From contig JASHUC010000045.1 in NCBI GenBank assembly GCA_030040235.1, positions 1 to 6,342 of the forward strand: 6,342 nucleotides of DNA, read 5' to 3'. Below, piece after piece: positions 1 to 5,973 of the stretch; within the stretch, counting starts at the first letter, position 1, and each line of letters opens with the position of its first letter. The stretch is from Gammaproteobacteria bacterium. GTDB taxonomy: Bacteria; Pseudomonadota; Gammaproteobacteria; Steroidobacterales; Steroidobacteraceae. The translations under genes were made by a program, and so were the position numbers. Below the pieces are notes generated by a model. The model was not told where the DNA came from, ran no database searches, and saw nothing but the letters and a program-made list of their open reading frames with translations.

Positions 1-624
1 GGCGAGCTGCTCGGCGAGCAGCAGAGCGGCAACATGACCGAGATCGGCCTGTCCCTGTACCTCGACATGCTGGAGCACGCCGTCAACGCGCTGAAGTCGG
101 GCCGCGAGCCGGCGCTCGACCAGCCGCTCGCCGCGGCCACCGAGCTCGAGCTGCGCGTTCCGGCATTTCTACCCGAGAGCTATGTCGCCGATGTGCATGT
201 GCGGCTCGTGCTCTACAAGCGCATCGCCTCGGCGCAGAGCGCCGCGGCGCTCGAGGAGCTCATCGCCGAGCTCGTGGACCGCTTCGGGCCGCTGCCCGGC
301 CCGGCGCACAATCTGCTGCGCATCGCACGCCTCAAGCTCAAGGCGCGGGCGCTCGGCGTGCGGCGTCTCGATATCGGTCCGCAAGGCGGCTACGTGCTCT
401 TCGAATCCGAGAACGGCGTGGATCCCGCCACGGTCATCCGCCTGATCCAGCGCCACGCCGGCGAGTTCCGCCTGGAAGGACCCCTCCGGCTGCGCATCTC
501 CCGCGCCCTCGCGAACGAGGCGGCGCGCTTCGAATTCGCGAGCGAGCTGCTCGGGCGGCTCGCGCACAACGCTCGCCCGGTACAAACAGCCGCGGCGCAC
601 CGGCTGGAGGGTGCCGAGGAATGA
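1..624 (+). CDS. mfd: Transcription-repair coupling factor Mfd, C-terminal part (5' end outside window)
   Basis: Mfd is the ATP-driven DNA translocase that removes RNA polymerase stalled at lesions and recruits UvrA for excision repair. Only the last 207 residues are present; the reading frame is open from base 1. The first visible residues (GELLGEQQSG, then EIG, LY and ML) match the end of the helicase/translocase module, and what follows matches the C-terminal TRCF domain (D7), which masks the UvrA-binding module until Mfd engages polymerase. The LYKRI stretch and the following DRFGPLP are typical of that domain. The tail after about residue 180 is Ala/Arg rich and poorly conserved in the family. 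The next gene on the same strand, csiV-like, starts 60 bases downstream. No frameshift or missing segment is seen in the part present. Family assignment is firm; the N-terminal UvrB-like and polymerase-interacting domains cannot be judged. Confidence 0.96.
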   Translation, partial: GELLGEQQSGNMTEIGLSLYLDMLEHAVNALKSGREPALDQPLAAATELELRVPAFLPESYVADVHVRLVLYKRIASAQSAAALEELIAELVDRFGPLPGPAHNLLRIARLKLKARALGVRRLDIGPQGGYVLFESENGVDPATVIRLIQRHAGEFRLEGPLRLRISRALANEAARFEFASELLGRLAHNARPVQTAAAHRLEGAEE

Positions 625-652
625 CAGCGCGCGGAACTTGCGGCGCGCCACT

Positions 653-661
653 TGTTACAAT
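653..661 (+). promoter_or_regulatory. Possible extended -10 promoter for the csiV-like gene
   Basis: The string TGTTACAAT fits the extended -10 pattern TGn followed by TACAAT (five of six matches to TATAAT). No good -35 hexamer lies 16-18 bases upstream, which is tolerated in extended -10 promoters. A start of transcription around 667-669 would leave a leader of about 17 bases containing the GGAG at 674-677. It could instead be chance in the mfd/csiV gap, with csiV read through from mfd. Confidence 0.35.
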
Positions 662-673
662 CGCGGCGTGAGT

Positions 674-677
674 GGAG
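674..677 (+). promoter_or_regulatory. Ribosome binding site that fixes the csiV start
   Basis: GGAG lies 7 bases before the ATG at 685. This supports ATG 685 over the in-frame TTG at 652, which has no such site and would put 11 extra charged residues in front of the signal peptide. Confidence 0.6.
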
Positions 678-684
678 TGTTGCC

Positions 685-1398
685 ATGAGGCCCTGGTTTG
701 CGACCCTCGCCGCCCTGTGCGTGTGCCTGCCGGTGCGGTCGCAGCAGCTGCCGGGTCCTGCGGCGCGCGCACCGGGGGTGAGCGCCCCGGCCGCCACAGC
801 GCCCGCGGCGAGCTCCCCGAAAGGGACCGCTTCCGAGCCGGCCCCGCTCTATCGAGTCGAGCTGATCGTCTTTCGCTCTCTGTCGGGCCTCGGCGCTCCG
901 GAGAACTGGGGCGCCGAGAGCGGCACCGCGGGCGCCGTGCCCGCACAACCCGACACCGATCCTGCGAGCCCCACGGCACCGTCGCCGGAGACGCACGCCG
1001 AGGTGCGGCTGCTTCCGGCTTCGGAATTTCAGCTCGATGCGGTCGAGGCACGCCTGCGCTCGAGCGGGCGCTTTCTCCCGGTCGCGCACGCGGCGTGGTG
1101 GCAGTCGGCAAGCCCCTGGGGCCGGCCGACCGAGCTCCCGGTGCAGGACCTCGGCCTTGCAGCCCAGGGACTCACCGGAACGATCTCGTTGCAGAGAGGC
1201 GAGTTCCTGCACCTCGAATTGTCGCTCGACTATGCAATCGACAATCCCCCGGCCGCGCTCGGCGCGGCGCCGGGAACGGTGTTCAGCCTTCATCAGATGC
1301 AACGGGTGCGCTTCAACCAGCGTAGCTACTTCGACCATCCGGCATTCGGCGCGATCGCGCTGGTGACGCCTGCGCAGCCATCGCGGCACGGCAAGTGA
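685..1398 (+). CDS. csiV: CsiV-family exported protein (peptidoglycan-related)
   Basis: CsiV was described in Vibrio cholerae as a periplasmic peptidoglycan-binding protein that works with LpoA to activate penicillin-binding protein 1A; family members are commonly encoded next to mfd, as here. The 237-residue product begins with a signal peptide (Arg2, then a hydrophobic run to about residue 17, likely cut near Ser19-Gln20). The two Cys in it do not form a good lipobox, so a soluble periplasmic protein is more likely than a lipoprotein. An Ala/Pro linker (about 22-54) precedes the family's opening motif YRVELIVFR (56-64). Later family marks are LRSSGRFLPVAHAAWWQ (124-140), the GTISLQRGEFLHLEL region (165-179) and RVRFNQRSYFDHP ending in LVTP (207-229). 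A second low-complexity Ala/Pro/Thr stretch sits at about 80-103. The start was chosen for its GGAG site. Family assignment is good; the exact function in this organism is inferred. Confidence 0.82.
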   Translation: MRPWFATLAALCVCLPVRSQQLPGPAARAPGVSAPAATAPAASSPKGTASEPAPLYRVELIVFRSLSGLGAPENWGAESGTAGAVPAQPDTDPASPTAPSPETHAEVRLLPASEFQLDAVEARLRSSGRFLPVAHAAWWQSASPWGRPTELPVQDLGLAAQGLTGTISLQRGEFLHLELSLDYAIDNPPAALGAAPGTVFSLHQMQRVRFNQRSYFDHPAFGAIALVTPAQPSRHGK

Positions 1399-1412
1399 GC
1401 CGCGGGGGCAAG

Positions 1413-1436
1413 CCGCGAGCGGGTCTCACCTCGCGG
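1413..1436. terminator. Weak hairpin in the convergent gap, possible terminator
   Basis: CCGCGAG at 1413-1419 pairs perfectly with CTCGCGG at 1430-1436 around a 10-base loop, between the two converging stop codons (1396-1398 and 1442-1444). There is no T-run on either side, so it is not a canonical intrinsic terminator; in sequence this GC-rich, a 7-base stem can also arise by chance. Position is the main argument. Confidence 0.3.
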
Positions 1437-1441
1437 GCGGG

Positions 1442-2389
1442 CTAGGCCACTTCCTGGGTTTGGAAGTCGCGCGCTTCGGCGGTGCAGATATTGTTCTTGC
1501 CGAGCGACTTGGCGCGCTTGAGTGCGCTCGAGCACGCATTCGTCAGCGCCTCGAGCGGCAAATCGCGCGCCGGCACCAGGCTCGCAACGCCCGCACTCAG
1601 CGTCACGTACCGGCAGCCGTTCTCGGCGCGCGGGTTGTGAATGAGTAGATCGCGCACGCGCTGCACGACGACTCTCGCGTACTCGTCGGCAGCGGCGGCC
1701 GCCTCCCCACGCGTCATCACCGCGAAGGTGCCCCCGCCCCAGCGCCCGACGAGATCGCTGCCGCGGCGGTAGGAGCTCGCGATGGCGCGGGCCACGCGAC
1801 GGATGCACGCATCGCCCGCAGCCTTGTCGAAGGTGTCGTTGTACGCCCCGAGATTGTCGATATCGAACAGCGTCAGTCCGATCTCCTGGGTGTCGCGCTG
1901 GGCGACGTTCCAGTCCCGGTGCAGCAGCTCCTCGAAATACTCGCGCGAATGCAGGCCCGTCAGGCGGTCCTCGCGCATCCACAGCGGCAGCCCCGCGGCG
2001 CTGCGCTCCGGGGTGCGCAGCCGCTCACCGCCTTCGCGGTGATAGCTCACCCACTGCCTCAGTTGCCCCGCCTCATCGCGCACCGGCTGCAGCCACATCT
2101 CGTTCCAGAAGGGCGCTCCGTTCGGCCGGTAGTTTCGCAGCACCACGCGACAGGCCGCGCCACGCTCGAGCGCCTCACGCAGTTGTCGCCGCCCTTCCTG
2201 GTCGCGCTCGGTCCCCTGCAGGATGCGCAGATTGGTTCCGAGCAGCGCCTCGAGCGGGTAGCCGCACAGCTGCGCGAAGGCGTTGTTCGCGTAGATCACG
2301 GGATGCCCGTCCACGGTGGCATCGCACACGACGATGCCTTCCGGTGCCGCATCGAGAATCTCGCGCCACGCTTCGGGGGGCACGCTCAT
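1442..2389 (-). CDS. LOV-like PAS plus degenerate GGDEF protein, probable c-di-GMP receptor
   Basis: The 315-residue, apparently soluble protein has an N-terminal PAS domain (about 8-120) and a C-terminal GGDEF domain (about 140-302). The PAS domain follows the LOV pattern: NLRILQ (53-58) where photoreceptors have NCRFLQ, then NYRPNGAPFWN (86-96). The flavin-bonding Cys is Leu54, and the usual Gln near the domain end appears to be His117. The GGDEF domain starts with DRLTGL (141-146) and keeps Asp176, Asn184 and Asp193, which align with metal- and guanine-binding residues of PleD. The signature, however, is GGGTF (218-222): both acidic catalytic positions are lost. RxxD (Arg209-Asp212) lies at exactly the inhibitory-site spacing. 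By analogy with PelD, PopA and CdgG, this suggests binding of c-di-GMP, not synthesis. No EAL or HD-GYP domain is present. The ATG overlaps the nagZ stop as ATGA; an upstream in-frame start would run inside nagZ. It is the last gene of the operon. Confidence 0.9.
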   Translation of the reverse strand: MSVPPEAWREILDAAPEGIVVCDATVDGHPVIYANNAFAQLCGYPLEALLGTNLRILQGTERDQEGRRQLREALERGAACRVVLRNYRPNGAPFWNEMWLQPVRDEAGQLRQWVSYHREGGERLRTPERSAAGLPLWMREDRLTGLHSREYFEELLHRDWNVAQRDTQEIGLTLFDIDNLGAYNDTFDKAAGDACIRRVARAIASSYRRGSDLVGRWGGGTFAVMTRGEAAAAADEYARVVVQRVRDLLIHNPRAENGCRYVTLSAGVASLVPARDLPLEALTNACSSALKRAKSLGKNNICTAEARDFQTQEVA

Positions 2390-3438
2390 GAGACACCCGG
2401 ATCGAGACTCAACGGCGGCGCACTCGCTGCGGCGGTGAGTGCGGCCTGCGCTTGCTTCCACTCGGAGGACTCGACGAGCTCGCGCCACGGCAACCCGCCG
2501 CGTCCGCGCATCCGGATGATGCGCAGCTGCGAAGCCGGCTCGGGCTCGACGGCGAGTCCGTCGAGCAGCGCGAGAACAGCCGCGCGATCATTGCACACCG
2601 GCAGCATGTCGCATCCGGCCGCAAGCGCGCGGCGCGCACGCTCGAGGATATCTCCGCTCGCCGCAGCACCACCCATCGAAAGGTCGTCGGAAAACACGAC
2701 GCCCTGAAAGTGCAACTCCTCGCGCAGCATGCCGCGAATCCAGCGGCTCGAGAGGCTCGCCGGCAAGGTATCCACTGCGGGAAACTGCACGTGCGCCATC
2801 ATGACCGCCGGGAGACCGTTCTCGATCAGACGGCGGTACGGGGTAAGGTCATCCTCGAGGTCGGCGAGCGGGCGCCGATCGACCGGCAGGAACAGATGCG
2901 AATCGGCGCGCACGGCGCCGTGGCCGGGGAAATGTTTGGCGGTCGCTGCCATGCCCGCCTCGCGCATCCCGTGCACATAGGCGAGCGCGAGCTGTGCGAC
3001 CGCATCGGCCCGCAAGTGGAACGAGCGGTCTCCGATCACCTCGCTCACACCGTAGTCGAGATCGACGCACGGAGCGAACGAGAGATCGAGCCCGTGGGCG
3101 CGCAGTTCCGCGGCCATGAGCCAGCCCATGCGCCGCGCGAGCGCGAGGCCGGCGCGCGCGTCCGCGTCGAACTCGTGCCCCACGCGCCGCGCCGGCGGCA
3201 AGCGCGAGAAGGTGGCTCGGAAGCGCTGCACGCGCCCGCCCTCGTGGTCGACGGCGACGATGAGCGGGGGATTGCGGGCGTCGTGGATCGCCGCGACGAG
3301 TGAGGTGAGCTGCTCGGAGTCGGTGAAGTTGCGAGTGAACAGAATGACGCCGCCGACGAGCGGGTGCTTGAGCATCTCGCGCTCGTGCGCCTCGATCCGG
3401 GGACCAGCCAGATCGATCATGAGCGGCCCCAGAGTCAT
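2386..3438 (-). CDS. nagZ: Beta-N-acetylhexosaminidase NagZ (GH3)
   Basis: NagZ is a cytoplasmic family 3 glycosidase that removes N-acetylglucosamine from GlcNAc-anhydromuropeptides imported during peptidoglycan recycling; in many gammaproteobacteria its products feed AmpR control of beta-lactamase. The protein has 350 residues, close to the 340 or so of E. coli NagZ, and no signal peptide. The family pattern is complete: HPLVGGVILFTRNF (25-38), VDHEGGRVQRF (63-73), KHFPGHG (168-174) leading to the Asp179-Ser-His181 acid/base dyad on the mobile loop, and FSDDLSMGGA (249-258), where Asp251 aligns with the nucleophile. The ATG at 3438 has a GGGAGG site 10 bases upstream and gives the usual short N-terminus before GPLMIDL. 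It follows rlmD after 33 bases and its stop overlaps the start of the PAS/GGDEF gene by 4 bases. Nothing essential is missing. Confidence 0.96.
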   Translation of the reverse strand: MTLGPLMIDLAGPRIEAHEREMLKHPLVGGVILFTRNFTDSEQLTSLVAAIHDARNPPLIVAVDHEGGRVQRFRATFSRLPPARRVGHEFDADARAGLALARRMGWLMAAELRAHGLDLSFAPCVDLDYGVSEVIGDRSFHLRADAVAQLALAYVHGMREAGMAATAKHFPGHGAVRADSHLFLPVDRRPLADLEDDLTPYRRLIENGLPAVMMAHVQFPAVDTLPASLSSRWIRGMLREELHFQGVVFSDDLSMGGAAASGDILERARRALAAGCDMLPVCNDRAAVLALLDGLAVEPEPASQLRIIRMRGRGGLPWRELVESSEWKQAQAALTAAASAPPLSLDPGVS

Positions 3439-3448
3439 CTGCCGCGTG

Positions 3449-3454
3449 CCTCCC
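3449..3454 (-). promoter_or_regulatory. Strong ribosome binding site of nagZ
   Basis: The minus strand reads GGGAGG ending 10 bases before the nagZ ATG, within the 33-base gap after rlmD. Among the operon junctions seen here this and the rlmD site are the only clear Shine-Dalgarno sequences, so nagZ can initiate independently of rlmD translation. Confidence 0.65.
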
Positions 3455-3471
3455 AGTGCTCCGACAGTCCT

Positions 3472-4785
3472 CTACCGGCCGGGCGTCAGCAACGCCAGAG
3501 ACTCGACGTGGGTCGTGTGCGGAAACATGTCGAGGACCCCGGCCGCGCGCAGCACGAACCCGTGCTCGTGAACCAGTATCCCTACGTCGCGCGCAAGGCT
3601 GCCCGGATGGCAGGAAATATACAGCACTCGTTGCGGTCGAATTCGTGCAATGGTGCGCATTACGTCGCGTGCGCCGAGGCGGGGCGGGTCGATGAGCACC
3701 TCGCTCACGGGTTCAGCAAGCCAGGGCACCTGCGCCAGAGCGCCGCTCGCGAGATCGGCCTGGATGAACTCGACGTTGTCGATGCCGTTCGAGCGCGCAT
3801 TATGTCGTGCGCGCTCGACGAGCGAGCCCTCGCCCTCGATCCCGAGCACGCGGCCGGCGCGGCGTGCGAGCGGCAGGGTGAAGTTGCCGAGCCCGCAGTA
3901 CAGGTCGAGCACGCGGGACTCGCCGGTGAGCTCGAGGAGTGAGACCGCGCGCGTCACGAGGGCTCGATTGATGGGACCGTTGATCTGGATGAAATCAGTC
4001 GGCGCAAACTCGATCTGAACGCCGAACTCCGGCAGCGAGTAGCGCAGCGGCTCCTCCTCACTCTGCGTTGAGACGCGCGTCACAGAATCGAGCCCGCCCG
4101 GCTGCAGATACAAACGCAGCTCATGGGCACGCTCGAACTCGCGCAGTCGCTCGAGCTCATCGGGCGTGGGCGCCTCCCCGAGCACGCGCAGCACCAGAGC
4201 CGTCGCGTTGTCACCGACCGCCACCTCGATCTGCGGCACACGCCTGCCGACGTCGAGCCCGCTCAGGAGCGCCGAGAGCGGGGCGATCAGCTCGCCGGCC
4301 GGAGGTGCGAGCACCTCGCAGCGCTCGGTCGCGGTGACGTACGGGGAGAACCGCTCGCGAAAGCCCACCAGCACGCGCCCTTTCTTGGGCACGTACCGCG
4401 CGCCGAGCCGCGCGCGTCTGCGATAGGCCCACGCCGGTCCCGCGAGCGGCTCGAGCCAACGCTCGGGGGCCGTGCCCGTGAGCCGCTCGAGGCTGTCGCG
4501 AAGCTCGATGTGCTTGGCTTCGATCTGCCGTGCCGGATCGAGGTGCTGCAACGCGCACCCGCCACAGACTCCGAAGTGCGCACAGCGCGGCGTGGCGCGC
4601 TCGGGCGCGGGCCGCACGATCTCGAGCAGCATCGCCTCGTCGTGACGCTTGCGACGACGCACGCGGCGGAAGCGCACCAGCTCGCCGGGAAGCGCGCCCG
4701 CGACGAAGGCGGTCTTGCCTGCGTGCACGACGCCCTCCCCCTCATGCGTCAGCGCATCCACCGCGCCGAGCTCGGAATCGCTCAA
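3472..4785 (-). CDS. rlmD: 23S rRNA m5U1939 methyltransferase RlmD (RumA), TTG start
   Basis: RlmD methylates U1939 of 23S rRNA at C5 using S-adenosylmethionine. The 437-residue protein matches the E. coli enzyme in length and layout. A TRAM domain comes first (HEGEGVVHAGKTAFVAGALPGE lies at about 14-35). The 4Fe-4S ligands are Cys68, Cys74, Cys77 (Cx5Cx2C) and probably Cys156. The methyltransferase domain has VLDLYCGLGNF (292-302) for SAM, IDPPRLGA (365-372), nucleophile Cys392 in YISCHPGSLARD, and the C-terminal MLDMFPHT-type motif with Glu428 as likely base. His393 stands where E. coli has Asn (SCNP). The start is taken as TTG at 4785: it has GGAGG 7 bases upstream, puts the TRAM domain at the usual distance, and overlaps the exonuclease stop as TTGA. 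A longer frame reaching to 5016 only reads antiframe through the exonuclease gene. Specificity for U1939 rests on the family match; a paralogue such as RlmC is less likely given the TRAM domain. Confidence 0.94.
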   Translation of the reverse strand: MSDSELGAVDALTHEGEGVVHAGKTAFVAGALPGELVRFRRVRRRKRHDEAMLLEIVRPAPERATPRCAHFGVCGGCALQHLDPARQIEAKHIELRDSLERLTGTAPERWLEPLAGPAWAYRRRARLGARYVPKKGRVLVGFRERFSPYVTATERCEVLAPPAGELIAPLSALLSGLDVGRRVPQIEVAVGDNATALVLRVLGEAPTPDELERLREFERAHELRLYLQPGGLDSVTRVSTQSEEEPLRYSLPEFGVQIEFAPTDFIQINGPINRALVTRAVSLLELTGESRVLDLYCGLGNFTLPLARRAGRVLGIEGEGSLVERARHNARSNGIDNVEFIQADLASGALAQVPWLAEPVSEVLIDPPRLGARDVMRTIARIRPQRVLYISCHPGSLARDVGILVHEHGFVLRAAGVLDMFPHTTHVESLALLTPGR

Positions 4786-5576
4786 ACGCCCGCCTCCGCG
4801 GCGCACTGCTCCCAGGCTTGCAGGAACTCGGCATGGTGCGGCTCGGTGCCGCCGCGCAGCAGCGCCTTCGCGCGCTCGATCTCCTCCACATAGCGCTCGC
4901 GCGTGAACCGTCCGCGCATCATCTCGAATCGCAAGTAGATGAGGTAGGTGTTGAGGGCATCGGTCTCGCAGTAGCGGCGGATGCGCACGATCTCCCCGGC
5001 GAGCCAGGCGTCCCACACCCGGCTGCCATCGAAGCCGAGCTTGCCGGGCAGCCCGAGGAGCGCTGCCGTGTCGGCGAGCGAGGCGCGCGCACGGTGCTGG
5101 TGCGCCGCGAGCACATCCATGAGATCGATGTGCCGCCAGTGATAGCGGCTAAGATAGTTGTTGAAGCGGAAGGCGGCGTCCTCATCGCCGGTCTCCCAGT
5201 AGCGCGCCGCCCGCACCCCGGCGCGCAGCCCGCGGTAGTGCAGCACCGGCAGGTCGAAACCGCAGCCGTTCCAGGACACGAGCACCGGCGAGAATCGCTC
5301 GACACCGTCGAAGAAGCGCTCGAGAAGCTCCGTCTCGCCCGCCGCCGGGTCCCCGAGGCTCCAGACCTTCAGGCCCTCGCTGCGACTGCGCAGCACACAC
5401 GAGATCGCGACGATGCGTTGCTGGCTGTGCGGCAGAAACTCATCGCCCGTCGCCTGCCGGCGCAGAGTGAACATCGCCTTGGCGACCTCCGCATCGGGCA
5501 GTCCTGCGAGCCCGTAGAGGCGCCGCCCGAGGCTCACGTCGGGCACGGTCTCGATATCGAAGACGAGCGTATTCAT
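4782..5576 (-). CDS. DEDDy 3'-5' exonuclease, PolB-exo2 family (DnaQ fold)
   Basis: The 264-residue protein matches the stand-alone exonucleases related to the proofreading domain of DNA polymerase B (PF10108 type). All acidic motifs are visible: Exo I Asp7/Glu9 in FDIET at the very N-terminus, Exo II Asp108 in SWNGCGFDLP (101-110), and Exo III Tyr202-Asp206 in YCETD, the YxxxD spacing of the DEDDy class. A two-metal 3'-5' exonuclease activity on DNA or RNA is therefore expected; the natural substrate of this family is not established to my knowledge. ATG 5576 places Exo I at residue 5, as is normal, so the start is secure although no Shine-Dalgarno sequence is seen. It begins 13 bases after the acpS stop, with a small duplicated start region between them, and ends in a 4-base overlap with rlmD. 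The linkage to rRNA modification is compatible with an RNA role, but that is inference. Confidence 0.88.
   Translation of the reverse strand: MNTLVFDIETVPDVSLGRRLYGLAGLPDAEVAKAMFTLRRQATGDEFLPHSQQRIVAISCVLRSRSEGLKVWSLGDPAAGETELLERFFDGVERFSPVLVSWNGCGFDLPVLHYRGLRAGVRAARYWETGDEDAAFRFNNYLSRYHWRHIDLMDVLAAHQHRARASLADTAALLGLPGKLGFDGSRVWDAWLAGEIVRIRRYCETDALNTYLIYLRFEMMRGRFTRERYVEEIERAKALLRGGTEPHHAEFLQAWEQCAAEAGV
4793..4797 (-). promoter_or_regulatory. Ribosome binding site that fixes the rlmD TTG start
   Basis: The minus strand reads GGAGG, 7 bases before TTG 4785. It lies inside the last codons of the exonuclease gene, and no ATG or GTG in the rlmD frame nearby offers an equally good site with a sensible N-terminus. 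Confidence 0.7.
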
Positions 5577-5591
5577 CGCACCGTATTCATC
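5568..5591 (-). repeat. Two copies of a 10-base start-codon repeat at the acpS/exonuclease junction
   Basis: GATGAATACG occurs twice on the minus strand, at 5591-5582 and 5577-5568, offset by 14 bases. The second copy carries the exonuclease ATG. The first carries an out-of-frame ATG (5590) that overlaps the acpS stop as TGATG and opens a frame of five codons (MNTVR) whose stop overlaps the exonuclease ATG as ATGA. The repeat itself is plain in the sequence; any function is inference. Confidence 0.6.
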
Positions 5592-5973
5592 AGACCGCTT
5601 TCATCAGCACCGCGACCGCCACGACGAGACCCGACTCGTCGGTGAGCGTCACGTGCCCCTCGCCGATGCCGAGCCTGCGACGCATTTCCTCACCGCGTGC
5701 AGAGAAGATGATCTCCGGCTTACCCCATGCGTTTTGCACCACGCCCACGTCGCGAATCCACATTCCGTGGGCGAATCCCGTTCCCATCGCCTTGACGATG
5801 GCTTCCTTGGCCGCAAAGCGCATCGCCACGAAGCGAGCGCGCCGGGAGGTCGCGCCGAGCTGCGCCTGCTCCTGAGGCATGAGGAGCCGCTCGAGAAAGC
5901 GCGCGCCGAATCGCTCGAGGGTGCGCACGATGCGCTGCGTCTCGAGCACGTCGACCCCGATTCCGAAGATCAT
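5590..5973 (-). CDS. acpS: Holo-[acyl-carrier-protein] synthase AcpS
   Basis: AcpS transfers 4'-phosphopantetheine from coenzyme A to the serine of apo-ACP, which is required for fatty acid synthesis. The 127-residue protein has the usual length of a trimeric AcpS-type enzyme (E. coli 126). Visible family motifs are GIGVDVLE with Mg-binding Asp8 (4-11), [16 protein letters not shown] with Glu57 (52-67), the WGKPEI stretch (83-88) and HVTLTDE (107-113). No part is missing. Its ATG overlaps the pdxJ stop by 4 bases (ATGA) and there is no convincing Shine-Dalgarno sequence, so translation is probably coupled to pdxJ, the same pair order as in E. coli. The exonuclease gene follows 13 bases after its stop. 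Confidence 0.97.
   Translation of the reverse strand: MIFGIGVDVLETQRIVRTLERFGARFLERLLMPQEQAQLGATSRRARFVAMRFAAKEAIVKAMGTGFAHGMWIRDVGVVQNAWGKPEIIFSARGEEMRRRLGIGEGHVTLTDESGLVVAVAVLMKAV

Noticed and set aside
627..648. GCGCGC inverted repeat after mfd as a terminator
   Set aside because: The 6-base arms are simple alternating GC, have a 10-base loop and are followed only by CACTTGTT; too weak to call in this composition.
685..745. Lipoprotein signal in the CsiV-like protein
   Set aside because: The cysteines in the hydrophobic core are not preceded by a proper lipobox (Leu, not Gly/Ala/Ser, before Cys12; Val before Cys14).
434..1389. Minus-strand open frames opposite the end of mfd and csiV
   Set aside because: Arg/Pro-rich shadow translations without family features; the plus-strand genes fully explain the region.
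2390..2488. Upstream extension of the PAS/GGDEF protein to an earlier in-frame start
   Set aside because: It would overlap about 100 bases of nagZ coding sequence and adds Arg-rich residues with no family match; the ATGA overlap start is better.
1919..3303. Two long plus-strand open frames (1919-2707 and 2452-3303) opposite nagZ and the PAS/GGDEF gene
   Set aside because: Same reasoning: antisense to well-supported genes, compositionally typical of GC-rich shadows, no domain or ribosome site.
4530..5645. Open frame of 371 codons on the plus strand, opposite the exonuclease and rlmD
   Set aside because: It is antisense to two genes with complete catalytic motifs, its translation is Arg/Ala/His-rich low-complexity sequence with no recognisable domain, and long shadow frames are expected at this GC content.
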